64,000 bases of DNA from Zizania palustris (Eukaryota > Streptophyta > Magnoliopsida > Poales > Poaceae). Every line of letters begins with the position of its first letter. Positions within the stretch are counted from its first letter, which is position 1. The stretch lies in the NCBI GenBank assembly GCA_019279435.1, contig JAAALK010000082.1:81936989-82000988 (forward strand), given 5' to 3'. The notes beneath the pieces are model-generated. The model worked only from the letters and a program-made list of their open reading frames with translations, was not told the origin of the DNA and did not search any database. Below, piece by piece: positions 29,672-41,413 of this stretch. Made by a program: the position numbers and the translations under genes.

Positions 29672-31914
29672 TGCGCCCCCACACTTGATGGGGGATTGGT
29701 CCCGATCTTCCGCTAGGTAAAGGATAACTTGGGTTGGTGGAGAATCTCGACGTTGGCGATCCAAGGCTCCGGTCCGGCAGATCAAAACCTTGCAATCGTT
29801 ACACCACTGTCTTCGTTGGTTATCAACCACGCAGGACGCGATTGACCTCGCCACGAAGGCTAATTCCTGCAAGCGAACCCAAGAACACAAGCAAGAACAG
29901 GAATGATACAAGTCGAATGCCAAATCACAGACAAGCGATGATAAGGTGAGGTTTCACAAACGCCAATGCAGCAGCCAATCGGTCCGGTGCAAGAGGCGGG
30001 ATCTAAACACACAAGTGTAGATGCAAACAAAGCAAAACCTAACCCTAAAGGTGGATGGAGTGAATATATAGGGCGTGCGCAGCCTGTGGAAGGTGAACAG
30101 ACTTGGGCTGTGGTCTAGAAGACGTACAGACTCGGACTATGGGCCAACACGGCCCAGTTCTGTCATGCAGGACTGTTTTAAACACACAGGTCGACTCGAG
30201 ACTCCAAAAGAGACGAAACCAACGGCAAACGATCCGTCTTCTCCTCATCTTTCCAAAAAGTCCAAGAACGCACCAATCGGACTTCGTATGAGGAAGTTAT
30301 GCCCATTTTGGTGCATGGTGGTCGATGTAGTCCGAACCAGCGAATTCTTGACTTCAAATCATCCGTGCGACTCCGTCTTCAACTCAAACTCTTCTATTCC
30401 ATCTCCCATGTTCCTAAGCAACAAAATATCACTAGTATTCAGTAGCATCCCGTCCAAACAAATATTAACATAGTTGCTAAGGAAAGAATTAACCTCATGG
30501 TTCAAGCGACGGGCACGGGCGCGTGTGATTGGTCCTTGTAGTTGAATTGTAGGTGGAGGCTCCATGTGTGTATCATGTGAAGTGATGTCCTCATCAACAC
30601 TTGGGCCGGTTCGACGTCCAAAAGAATCACAATGATACCGACGCCACGTTCCGACTACCCTAAATAGTGATAAGGGATTTGGAGTCACCAGACAATCAAA
30701 TAAATAATTAATATTTTAATCCAATTGGCCGAAAGTATCAATAATAATGTAAACAGAAATAAAATGATTAAAATACCTAGAATCAGCCAATTTGGAGGCC
30801 GATTCAGAATTACAGTAGAGATTGGCTCGAAGGGTCCCTAGGGCACCTTTAGCCTCAGGCCCGGAAAGATTGGAGGTACAACCTCGATCAGACTGAGGGT
30901 TGCGAAGGGGCTTCGGGCAATGTCCCGAAGGCTGATGCGAATTGTGGCTCCCAGCGGTCTGATTAGCGAAGTATCTCCAGTCGGACCGGTAGTGCTACCC
31001 CGGTCAAACCAGGCGAAGGGATCTCCGAATGTTGGCCTTTTAACGTGCGAAGCTCCAGCACGCGGGACTTCGGCTATTAGGGCTTCGACGGGCTCGGACT
31101 TCGGCTTCAGCGTGCGTGGTGCAGAGGGTCCCGGTCGCACCGGCGGAATGCCATCAGTCTGACCGGCTGTTGTCGACAACGGCGTGACGAGGTCCGGTCA
31201 GACCGGGGTCTCAACGCCGGTCGGACCGAAGTAACAGATCCGATCTGCCAGACTTCGATAGTCCTAGCAAACTATCTTCAATCACCTCCAAACTTTGAAG
31301 GTGAGTTTCGTCAAGACAATTACCCTGCAAAAAAACAATAAAACGACGACAATTCAGTCTCCGGACCGAATCATCGGTAAAAGCGGATAAACACGATAAA
31401 AAACCCATACGGGGGTGAAGCAGAAGGTTTTCAGATAAAACCTAAAAAGAGCTCACGGTAACATGGCGAAGCACGGTAAATTTACTGATCAAATTGATGA
31501 AGTTCTACTGCTAGGGTAAAAGTAATGCATGGGCGAAAAAGTAGTATGATTCAAAAGTAAGGCATTATGATGATCTATGTGTAGATGCCATGAATCGGCC
31601 TTGTCCCTTGGTATTTATAGGGGGTGGGCTGGTTTATCTGGCGCCCAAGATGAGTAATTTTCAGCCAAAAATCATTAGGATATGATTAGGGGATCAAAAC
31701 AGCCGAAAACTGCTATTTTATCCATAATCCCGAACGATGGTCGGTCGGACCGAACCCATTGGGCCGATCTGACCGAGCCTACTTGGCCGGTTGGACCGGC
31801 CTACTATGGCCGGTCAGACCGGCCTTTGCTAGATCTGTCACATTTTCGGTCAAACGTACCGTCTTCTGGTATTTTGCACATTTTGACCATTAATGACATT
31901 TTTGGGTGTAAACA
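29672..31914 (-). repeat. Gyp-4 LTR (3' LTR), carrying a solo CRM-like LTR
   Basis: Starts tgcgcccccacact (29672), is interrupted after nine bases plus TSD by the solo LTR 29686-30596, resumes at tgggccggttcg (30602) and ends gggtgtaaaca (31914). About 1327 bp without the insertion. The PPT (minus ggcagggggcatg) at 31915-31927 shows a leftward element. Homologous to 27629-28906. Several exact GGTCNGACC motifs (31196, 31219, 31743, 31812). Confidence 0.87.
29686..30596 (-). repeat. Solo CRM-like LTR, TSD acact
   Basis: 911 bp, tgatggggga to gtcctcatca. Same family as 12355-13264 and 16949-17868, same orientation. TSD acact at 29681-29685 and 30597-30601. No internal sequence, so an unequal-recombination product. 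Frames such as 29615-29923 are the same chance ORFs seen in the other LTR copies. Confidence 0.95.
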
Positions 31915-32081
31915 CATGCCCCCTGCCTTTTAGCGAACTTGGTGAGCTAAAAGCACAAGGGCCAAGCACGATACAATCACATCGGCCTTATGTGTTTCAG
32001 GTGTCCTTTTGTGAGTTCTCCAAAAGTATCAAATCGTCCATTTCATAACTCAAGGCGTGTGGATTTGCTGGAAACAATTTG
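31915..32081 (-). other. Gyp-4 internal 3' stub
   Basis: PPT and about 150 bp of non-coding sequence after the LTR. Unlike Gyp-3, no integrase C terminus is present. It is interrupted at 32082 by the copia-type solo LTR (TSD atttg at 32077-32081 and 56991-56995) and resumes at 56996, directly in gag-linker sequence about 110 bp later. So pol is absent from Gyp-4. Confidence 0.75.
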
Positions 32082-32532
32082 TGTGGGATCGAAATGGGGA
32101 CTAGAGGGGGGTGAATAGGCGCCTCAACACTTTCTTGAGAATATGATGGCCTAATCAAATCACCCAACGCACCTCTAAAAACACAGTTTCAAGTTTTAAT
32201 CCAATTAGTACAAAAATCGAGCTACAATAGATCGACAACCACAAATCAGCTTTGTTTCAAGATTTTCAATCTAGAAATGTCAAAACCCTCACACAAGAGA
32301 TCAATTCAAATTTGTAATATTGAATCAGCTCACTTCAACTCAATCTCAAATGAAATCCCTGTATTTCTAAAATTTGTCGGATGATGAATAGTAAAAGTGT
32401 AAATCAACAAAGTTCATTAGTCATGTTTTGGTTCAGTTTTCAAGTTTCAGTTTCAGAATAACTTCAATTCAACACTCAATGATTTTGTTCTTAATCAAAT
32501 GAATTTCCTTACTGAAACAGTAACTACCACAC

Positions 32533-33984
32533 TGTAGGACCGAAAGTAGCGACCAGAGGGGGGTGAATGGGCGCCTAAAAATTCTTGCTAAATTATGATT
32601 TAATCCCAACACCCAAACAAGTTTAACCAGACAACTAAGATTAGCAAAACGAATTTCAGGAATTAAAGATGTCAAAAGAAATGACCGGTGTCCTAATTAA
32701 AATGATATTAAAACTAATCTAAATAAAAATACTACAGTAAATAAAAACACCTAGAAAACAGTCACAAAATATTTATATTTCAGTATAGGAATAAAATACT
32801 AATCAAATGAATAGAACATGAATCACTAAAATTAATTCAGAATTAAACCGAAAATATTGCAGGAGAAAACTAGAATAAAAATATAACTACGTCTAATAAA
32901 TTTTTATTTTCATTTTATATGAGCAGATTAAACAGATAAAAATAATACTAGACAACTAATAAAAATTTAACAGATTAAAATAGCAATGAAATTTCTAAAT
33001 AAATTTTTAGCTGATTTATTAATAGAACCAGCAGCCTGTGCGAGAATCAAAACAAAAGCATCAGAAAAAAAACAAAAACATATTGCTTCCGGTGTGTGCA
33101 GCGGATGATTTCCGCATGGCAAAACGACGTGGGGCCCGCCTGAACAAGTATTCGCCCGGCTGCTCCTGCCGCACCACTGCGCCGCGGGGCCCGCTGCTGC
33201 TGCTTGCTGTCCCCAATTCTCGAGCCCGCCATCCACGCCGCTGTGTGCAGGAAAAGTCTGGCTCCCGCTGCAGAAAAATGGGAGCCGCGCACGGCTTCAC
33301 TTGAATTGCCGGCGAACAAAGAAAGCGTCGGCGAGCAGATTGAAACCGGAGAACAGAGAACGGAGGAAAAATAGTAGATGAACGATTTGCGGTGGACTAT
33401 AGATTGATATATTAAAAAACAGTCATCTATCCCCAGGGGGGATAGGGGCCTATTTATAGGCGACTCCTAATACATGAAAAGACTAATTTACCCCTAGGGT
33501 AAATTAACACTGACTCTAAAATAAATTCCGAAAATAACTAAAATATTATTAGAAAAATCACCTAACTCAAATAAAAATATTCTAAACTTAAAAACTAAAT
33601 ATTAATATCCTAAAAGCAAAATAATCATAGGTTGTTAGTTTTGCGCCGAAACTGACAAATCGTCCACCGTCTTCGCACCGGGTACCCGGATTGGACCGAC
33701 CCGACCCCGCAGCTTCCTTAGCCCGGCAATCGCTCGCCGCCCGTGTACCTGAGTCAAACCCAGTCAACAGACCGGTGGATCATCTGCCGCTCCTAGCCAT
33801 TTATCCGGATTGGGCCATCTTGACTCCGCGGCTCCTCTGCCCGGCTGTCGCTCGCTGCCCGTGTACCTGAGTCACACACGCCTCAGACTCAGCAGGTCTT
33901 CCTTTCTCTTCCTCTTTGACTTCCGTTGACAATCACTCATCACATCTCGAATATCAAAACCATATTCTTCAACATGGTTTCTCA
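32533..33984 (-). repeat. SIRE-B 3' LTR with internal deletion
   Basis: 1452 bp, tgtaggaccg to ggtttctca. It is about 160 bp shorter than its partner. Alignment breaks at tttattaatag|aaccagcagcc (near 33027), where the 5' LTR has an extra segment from about 41908 to 42065. The remaining sequence is closely similar. The GC-rich part (33090-33360) gives overlapping chance ORFs in three frames. Confidence 0.92.
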
Positions 33985-35309
33985 ATCTCCCCCTTGATGA
34001 GTGCATTGTCAACACCCTTTTCAGCTCATCTTCAGAACCTGCAAAACATGTGGAAACAGGAAAACAAAGACAAAAGAAAAAATAGAAGAAAGAAAATAAA
34101 AGTTTAACCCTAATGACCAAAAGCCAAACAGAAGCAAGAAAATGGTCATTATGGTTAACCAAAACTAAAGACTCAAAAAACAAGTGCAATCTCAAAATTT
34201 TAAAATTACCAACAAGGAACTCCCCTGAAATAAATCTCAGAGAAAGCTAAAAAATGTTCTCGAAACTCCAAAATTTCTCCCCCTTGTTGACAATTGGACT
34301 CATCAAGTGAGACTAAATGCACTCTAAAAAGACATAGACACAAACTCACCCTAAAGTGTAGCTCCCCCTCAAAATATGCAATGAATGCAGATGGGGTGCA
34401 GGAGGAGTGTGAAAAGCATGCTTCTTAGATATGATTAACTGCAATTACAACATCTAACAGGTATAGCAAAAGATATACCGTCTAAGATACATGACATGAT
34501 CAGTGCAGCAGATAATATCAAAAGAGAGTCATTAGCATGCATTTTTCGATTTTTGCAAACAAAAGCATCACCATATTTTCTAGTTAACAAGCAAGGTAAA
34601 ACATGAGATGCAAAAGCTAACTGATATCTACCAAGACAAGCATTGTCCAAATCAAAGTGCTTCAGCAAGCTTGTCATCTTTTTAAATTTCTCAGACTAAT
34701 TCTTGTCCTTTTTATTTTTCATTTTTGCCAGGGGTTATTTGCATGTCAAACCTTGTGCTAACCGACCAAGTCAAGCCTAGGCTAGAACTGGACCATCAGA
34801 AGCTTAAGACATTGGTCTTGGCATACATTACACCGTCCTAGTTCATACCAAAGTGCTATGGTAAGCAGTCTAGAACAATGCAATGCGACAAAGCAAACCC
34901 ACCTCGATCTTTTCTAATAATCATAAAAATGCATAAATTTTTCAATTTTTTGAATTTTTTATCATTTTTGTAACACATTTTTTCATGTTTAAAGCATATA
35001 AATGTCCAAGTTGCATATATGCATCTAAGTAAGGATCTAGCTGCAAGGCATGTAAAAGATAGCAAAAGCATTCAGCCTACACATGCTAGTTACCAGAAGT
35101 AATGGTGATAATTTTTCAATTTTAAAACATAAAAGCCATGCATATGACAAATATCAGATATAACATGTGAACTGAAGAAGAACATGATCATCGACAAGTA
35201 ATCAAAAACATATACTAGCTAGAGAAAGTAAAGCAGATTAATCATATAACAGAAGCAAGCTCAAAATGTGATTGATGATTATGCATGATATGAACGCACA
35301 CGAAAAGAC
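33985..35309 (-). other. SIRE-B 3' untranslated region with PPT and inverted repeat
   Basis: 1.3 kb, no envelope-like ORF. PPT at 33985-33995 (minus aagggggagat) next to the LTR. Inverted-repeat arms at 33993-34013 and 34286-34307 correspond to 9470-9490 and 9755-9776 in SIRE-A. The rest is AT-rich and colinear with SIRE-A 9780-10759. Confidence 0.8.
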
Positions 35310-36008
35310 TCAATAAAAAGATAAAGAAGAAAAGAAAAAATTGACACAAAGTATCCTAAAAGGATACACAACTCCCAAATCCCCTCGTAAACGCTCAAAA
35401 GTAGACTGATCTAGGGGTTTACTAAAAATATCAGCCAACTGCTGATGGGTATCAACATGAATAAGATCTATGACTCCTTTCTCATATTGATCCCTCAGAA
35501 AATGAAAACGCACATCAATGTGTTTGGTTTTTGAATGAAGACATGGATTTTTCCTTACACTAATCGCACTGGTGCTATCACAAAACAAAGAAACTCTCGA
35601 AGGGAAGAACAACCCAAAATCCCGCAAAGTAGAAATCATCCAAACCAACTGAGAACAACAGCTAGCAGCAGCTACATACTCAGCCTTAGTAGTAGAAAGC
35701 GCAACTCCAGATTGTTTTTGAGAAGACCATGAAACAAGTGAAGAACCAAGAAGCTGGCAAGTACCAGAAGTAGACTTGCGATCCAGCCGGCACCCACCAA
35801 AATCAGCGTCCGAAAAACCAGCTAAGTCAAGAGACGATGATGCAGAATAATAAAGACCTAAATCAGGAGCATAAGTAAGATACATGAAAATACGCTTCAC
35901 AGCCTGCCAGTGAGATGCGCGTGGCGAAGACTGAAAACGCGCACACACACCTACGGCAAACTGAATATCCGGTCTAGTCGCAGTCAAGTATAGCAACGAT
36001 CTGATCAT
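35310..36008 (-). pseudogene. SIRE-B RNase H
   Basis: 232-codon open frame: TATRPDIQFAVGVCARFQSS, AVKRIFMYLTYAPDLGLYY, LAGFSDADFGGCRLDRKSTS (catalytic Asp), LSTTKAEYVAAASCCSQLVW (Glu in AEY), LFCDSTSAISV (Asp), KTKHIDVRFHFLRDQ and VDTHQQLADIFSKPL. All four catalytic positions appear present. It is separated from RT by a frame change near 36030, so it is a domain of a broken polyprotein rather than a gene of its own. Confidence 0.88.
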
Positions 36009-37079
36009 CCCTCGATACTCTCTCTCATTTACCTTGACGCCGTCCTCATCCTTGTCTAGACCTCAAGATGTACCCATTGGGGTCATTTGTGGCTTTAGCC
36101 CTCCACCAAAGTCAAATTTCTTTAGCATATCTCGTGTGTACTTACCCTGGTGGATGAAAATACCGTCCTTGGTCTGCTTGATCTGTAGTCCTAAAAAGTA
36201 CTTGAGTTGTCCCATGAGACTAATCTCAAACTCGCTATGTATATGCTCAGAAAACTTGGACACAAGCTCATTAGTAGAACCACCAAAAATAATATCATCC
36301 ACATAAATCTGAGCAACCAATAAGTCTGCGCCGTCTCTAAGCAAGAAAAGAGTCTTGTCCACAGAACCCATCACAAAACCTTTCTGCAACAAGAACTACT
36401 TCAGGAGATCATACCAAGCCCTAGGGGCCTGCTTCAGACCGTATAAAGCTTTCTGCAACTTGTAAACATGTCGTGGAAATTTAGGGTTCTCGAAACCGGG
36501 GGGTTGCTTAACATAGACCTCCTCCTCTATATACCAGTTTAGAAAAGCACTCTTGACATCCATTTGATGAAGCTTAAAACCTTTAGACGTAGAAAAAGCC
36601 AAAAGAATACGAATGTACTCAAGGCGAGCAACAGGGGCGAAGGTCTCTTCAAAATCAATGCCTTCTTTTTGACAAAAACCCTGTGCCACTAATCAAGCTT
36701 TGTTGCGCACCACAACATCATCTTCTCCTTGTTTGTTCTTAAACACCCACTTGGTGCCTATAGTGTTGCATCTAGGTGGCAGCTCAACTAGTGTCCAAAC
36801 CCGATTGCGAACAAAATTTTCAAGCTCTTCTTGCATGGCGTTTATCCAATTTGAATCAGAAAGAGCATGAGAAACGTTTCGGGGCTCAAAACTAGCAACA
36901 AAGGCAGACTCAGGAAACATAGCAAGTGAACCAGCTGAGGAACGTAAGGATCTTTCAGTAAGATCACCTATGATGAGCTCTAAAGGGTGATTACGCTGAA
37001 CTGCTCGGGATCCTAGGTGATCTGAAGTCACCTCACCAAAGTCAGCAACTGGCTCCTCTGGACTCGGCTGAGAGGTCAT
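36009..37079 (-). pseudogene. SIRE-B reverse transcriptase (broken)
   Basis: Three consecutive pieces: 37079-36693 (SNWINAMQEELENFVRNRVW, NTIGTKWVFKNKQGED), 36689-36396 (GIDFEETFAPVARLEYIRIL, DVKSAFLNWYIEEEVYVKQ, ALYGLKQAPRAWYDLLK) and 36392-36063 (LLVAQIYVDDIIFGGSTNE, MGQLKYFLGLQIKQTKDGIF). The pieces are separated by single stops, the last between AWYDLLK and the next codons near 36394. The catalytic YVDD is intact. A Gly-to-Trp change in FLNGY is visible. Confidence 0.88.
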
Positions 37080-38604
37080 CTCACCGGAGTCAGCACCTGG
37101 TACCTCTGGACTCGGTTGAGGAGGCTCGATCGAAGTGGAAGGAGTAATTCGAGGTCCGTCCTCATCCTCAGTCGAAGTCTCAGAAGGTGTGGGGTCTACT
37201 GGCGGTGCAGAGGGCCCACCCTTATCATTAGCAGGAGGGTCATCATCTTCCTCGAAGATGGACTCTCCAAGCTCATCATCTCAAGAAAGCTCAAAAGCAG
37301 GAGTCGGTGAGGGCAAAGACTCATCAAAAGAAACCCCACAAGTCTCGACAAGCATCTGAGTGTCTAGGTTCCAAACACAAAAGCCTCGTGAATGCAAAGC
37401 ATAACCAAGAAAGACTTCATCCCAACAACGAGACTCAAACTTGTCCAAATGCCCTCCCTTCTTAAACACAAAGAACTTGCATCCAAAAGCTCACAAGTGA
37501 CTCACCTTGGGCTGTCTACCAAAGCGCAACTCATATGATGTCTTACCTAAGTAAGCTCTATGGAAAATGCGATTGGCAAGATAGCAAGCTGTGTTCATTG
37601 TTTTAGCCAAAAAGCGCCTAGGAGTCCTATGCTCATCAAGCATCATCCTAGCCATCTCGACAAGCGTGCGGTTCTTTCGCTCCACAACGCCGTTCTGTGG
37701 GGGAGTGTAAGGAGCAAAGAACTGATGATCAAGACCCTGATCACTACAAAAACTGATGAAGTGAGAGTTCTTAAACTCAGATCCGTTGTCCGAACGAATT
37801 GCTTGCATCAGACCATTGTTCTCGTTCTTCAGCTTTAAAATCAGGTCATGAACATAATGAAAAAGTCTCATCCTTAGACTTTAGAAAGTAAACCCACGAA
37901 AATCGAGAAAAATCGTCAACTATTACCAGGGCGTACCACTTCCCACCAACTGAGCGTACTCGAGCTGGACCTACTGTGTCCATGTGTAACAGCTCTCCCG
38001 GGTACGAAGTCATCACCTGAGTCACAGGTGCGTTTGAAGCAGCAACCATTTTCCCATGACGACAGGGATGGCAAACTAGATCCTTCTCCATCTTAAGCTT
38101 AGGCAATCCTCTGATAAGATCCATAGAACTCAATCTAACAAGTAGATCAAAACTCAAATGGCCTAACCTTCTATGCCACTTCCATAGCTCAGAGAAGGAT
38201 CCGGCCATCAGACAACGAGAAGGACCAAAATAACTAGAGAAATCAATACGAAAAACCTTACCAAAAGGTAAGACCCGACAAACTAAAGATCCTCTTGAGT
38301 CGACAACCGAAGACATGCCCTTCTTAAAGCGCACTTCTAAACCATCCTCAAGCAGTTGCGAAATAGAAATTAGATTAAAGTTAAGATTTCCAACTAAAAC
38401 AACATTTTTCAAAGAGAAATAATCAGAAATATGAATTGACCCAATGCCTTGTACCTTCCCTTGACCACTGTTCCCGAAAGTGATGTATTCCTTGGAGCTC
38501 GGGGGAGTGAGGTTGGAGAACCATCGGCGATGTCCCGTCATATGGTGAGAACAACCTGAATCCATGATCCATACGTCCTCCAGTCCTCGATCCTGCAAGA
38601 TCAA
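37080..38604 (-). pseudogene. SIRE-B protease and integrase (broken)
   Basis: 38604-37846: protease WIMDSGCSHHMTGHRRWFSN (catalytic DSG), GAG-pre-integrase WKWHRRLGHLSFDLL with intact CHPCRH, integrase LLHMDTVGPARV (first Asp). A one-base shift near 37860 moves to 37871-37491: AIRSDNGSEF (second Asp), PPQNGVVERKNRTLVEMARM (Glu), RFLAKTMNTACYLANRIF. A stop precedes 37469-37281 (FLGYALHSRGFCVWNLD). An acidic Ser/Pro linker lies at 37270-37080, with a stop near 37280. Motifs are complete; the frame is not. Confidence 0.88.
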
Positions 38605-39773
38605 TGGTCATGAGTGGGAGCAAATGGTCGACCACTAGGTCTAGCAAAAGTACTAAACCAGTGTCGAGCCATCTGCTCGTAAGTAGGAAAGTAGAATGAA
38701 TCATATGAGTCGGGACCACCACGTGGCTCAAAGCGCGGTCCTCTGTTCTGCCTAAAATCACGGTCATGAGGTCCAAAATAGTATCCATAACGATCTGGAA
38801 CTCTGCCGGAATGGAAACCACCCTCTAGAGCACGGTCATGAAAACCGTCTCCTCTACCACCACCTACACGACGTGGCCTGGCCTCTAGCCTCTCTCTACA
38901 TCGAGGAACTCTCTGTCTACCAACCTACTGGTAGAACTGCTCCTGCCCACCTCGAGCTCTCTCTGCTCGCTCAACCCGCTTCCTCCTGAAGCAAAACTCC
39001 TTAAGATGCCCGTCTCTCTGACAAAACACACAGTGATAGGTCGGCTTCTTGGGATGTTGTTGTGGCTTAGGGTTCTTAGGCTTGGTGGTGTTGGGTGTAG
39101 TATCTTTGGTGTGAGAGGGTCTAGGTAAAGAATCAAGAGAAGTGTGGAGAGTTTTAGGCTTTGGAACCTAGATCTGCTTCTTAGGTGGAGCTTTAGGTTG
39201 TTCTTGGATCACCCCATCCTTGGGCTGACTATCCTTAAAGGACTCAGTGGAGTGAGTCTTGGGATATTTCTGTTTGGGAGTCATCTTACTCCACTCCACT
39301 GCTCGGCTAATGGCACTCTCAAAATCAGCCTTGGTATAGGTGTAACCTACCCCAAACCCATCCTATCTCTTGAACTTCTGGATCATCATGCCGAGCTGTG
39401 GCTCTCTGGCACTAATCCAACTCAGGATCTGACGGAGGTAAATGTTCTCGTTCTGAACATCAGCTAGTTCCTCTCTCAAAGAAGCTAACACCTCCACCTA
39501 AGACAAGCAGATCTCACACTCTTTATCAATTACGACAGACTTCTCAGCTTTTAGCTTGATCAACTCCATTCTTATGGACAGACAGTTCTCACAAACAGTG
39601 GGTGGAACTGACAAGGTCTCAAGCTCTAGCTTAGTCTGCTCCAACTCAGCTCTCACTCCAGCTAACTCGCCCAACTGCTCATCACTCTTGACTCTCAGAT
39701 CAGCTATACTAGCTAAATGGGATGGGCAGTCTACACAAGGTGCGACGACAGTGGCATGAGCATCTTTTAGCTC
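38605..39773 (-). pseudogene. SIRE-B gag C-terminal part with second zinc knuckle
   Basis: Contains the coiled-coil remainder of gag (39770-39450), a Lys/Pro segment (39330-39100) and the second CCHC knuckle at about 39035-38990, CVFCQRDGHLKEFC (Cx2Cx4Hx4C). Basic RRKRVERAERARGG and an Arg/Gly-rich tail follow (38890-38780). Stops occur near 39500, 39175 and 38935. It matches 20347-19546 in SIRE-A. Confidence 0.78.
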
Positions 39774-41354
39774 CTACTGAGCGCTCTCAAGCTCAGTGGC
39801 CAATGCATCTCTCTCATCTACTCTATCTGTGTACCTGGACTTAAGAATCATCAGGTCACACAACAACACCTCACAGTTAGGGCACTCACCACTATCACAC
39901 AAGCAATGGGAAGAAGACAGACTCTCAATCTTGCCATTTGCCATGGCAAGCTCCCTCTCAAGCTCATCTATCCTCTTCTTAGCCCCTCTAAGCAGTTTCT
40001 CCCTATAATTCAACTCCTGATGGTTCTGTTCTAATAAATTTACAACTTCTCGTTCATAGGATGATACCTTCTCATCGTCGTCATCATCGGAGTTGTCAGA
40101 GGAGTCCTTTTCTTTCTTCTCCCCAAGAGCCATTGAGCAGAAGCTCTTGTGGGGTCTTCGGCTGTCACGTGAGCGTCTCTTCGGCTTGTCCCCGAAGGCC
40201 ATGAAATAGAGGCCCGCCGAATCATCCCTTTCCTTGCCCTTCCTAATCACGATCTCTTCATCACTTGAGCTCGACGATGAGGAGGAAGACGAGGATCTCT
40301 TGGAGTAACTTTTCTCCATATCAGCGAACAAAGCTTTATCTCGTTTCTTGTTCTCACGCCTGTAGTCCTTCAAATCCTTTTGAAAGAATCTCGTCTTGTG
40401 TTGGCCCTTTGTAGAGTTGTCGTACTTGTTGGAGTCGTAGGAGTTGCTGCTGGTTCCTTTCTTGTAGTTCTTCCGCTTGGGGCAATCGGCGATGAAATGA
40501 CTTGTATCACCACACTCAAAGCATCCAGATTTTGTGCCGTGTCTCTTAAACATTTGCTTATCATAGACACGTCGCACCCGATTGTTAAACAAGCACAGAT
40601 CATCTTCTCCTAGAGTATCAAGTTGTTCCTCGAAGATAGACATCAAGGAAAATGCAGTACAACTCATGGCATTAGGATTAGCAGATGGTGTCGCAAGAGC
40701 CAGAGTCTTTGACCCAGAACCAGTGAGATTTGATATCAACTGGATATCGACCTCTATGGCCTTGAGCTTACTAAAAAGCTCTGCGACGGTCAAGGTATCA
40801 TAAGACACGCTCTCAACAATAGAAGAGACCTTGATCTCCCAGATCTTAGGGTCCAAGGTATGGAGTACCTTAAGCGCCTGCTCATGATCCGAGACCAACT
40901 GATCACGCTTAGCCTTGTTAACGCGAAGCTTGTTAATGATCGATTGAAAATGACAAAACAACGCCTCAACAGTCTCACTCGACTTCTATGAGAAATTTTC
41001 ATACTCACGCCGGTAGGTCTGATATAGCCTAGCCTTGACCTGAGCTGTCCCCTCATGGTGTGCCTGGAGGGTTGCCCACATCTCTCGAGCAGTGGTGAGA
41101 TGGCTAACACGCTCAAACTCACTAGGACCTAGACCAGAAAATAAAATGTTCACCGCTTTACTATTATTTTGGTGTTGTGTAACTACATCTGCAGCAGTAT
41201 CCGCAGCAATAGTCCTTATGGTGAAAGTAGGATGAACACAAATCTCCCATATGTCCGAGCTCTGGCTCATAATGTATGCTCGCATGCGAGTCTTCCAATA
41301 AGTGTAGCCAAAAGCCTCTAGGGTCGGGATTTTACCAGGAGACGTCATGGTCAC
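39774..41354 (-). pseudogene. SIRE-B gag, two open pieces
   Basis: 41354-40986 starts at ATG with the YWKTRMRAYIM signature. It ends at a TAG where SIRE-A has CAG (ENFS/QKPGE). 40961-39774 continues the same frame for 395 codons: capsid end, CCHC knuckle CFECGDTSHFIADC (about 40530-40490), Lys-rich KRKNYKKG, Ser run with acidic end (SSSSSSDEEIVIRKGKERD), FMAFGDKPKRRSRDSRR and a coiled coil. So one nonsense codon separates two otherwise open halves. Confidence 0.88.
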
Positions 41355-41399
41355 TACCTAGGTTTAGAATCGGTTAAGATATTAGAAAAACCTAACCTT

Positions 41400-41411
41400 G
41401 CTCTTATACCA
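41400..41411 (-). other. Primer-binding site of SIRE-B, one mismatch
   Basis: Minus strand tggtataagagc, next to the 5' LTR. It differs by one base from the initiator tRNA-Met consensus tggtatcagagc seen in SIRE-A. Confidence 0.85.
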
Positions 41412-41413
41412 CT

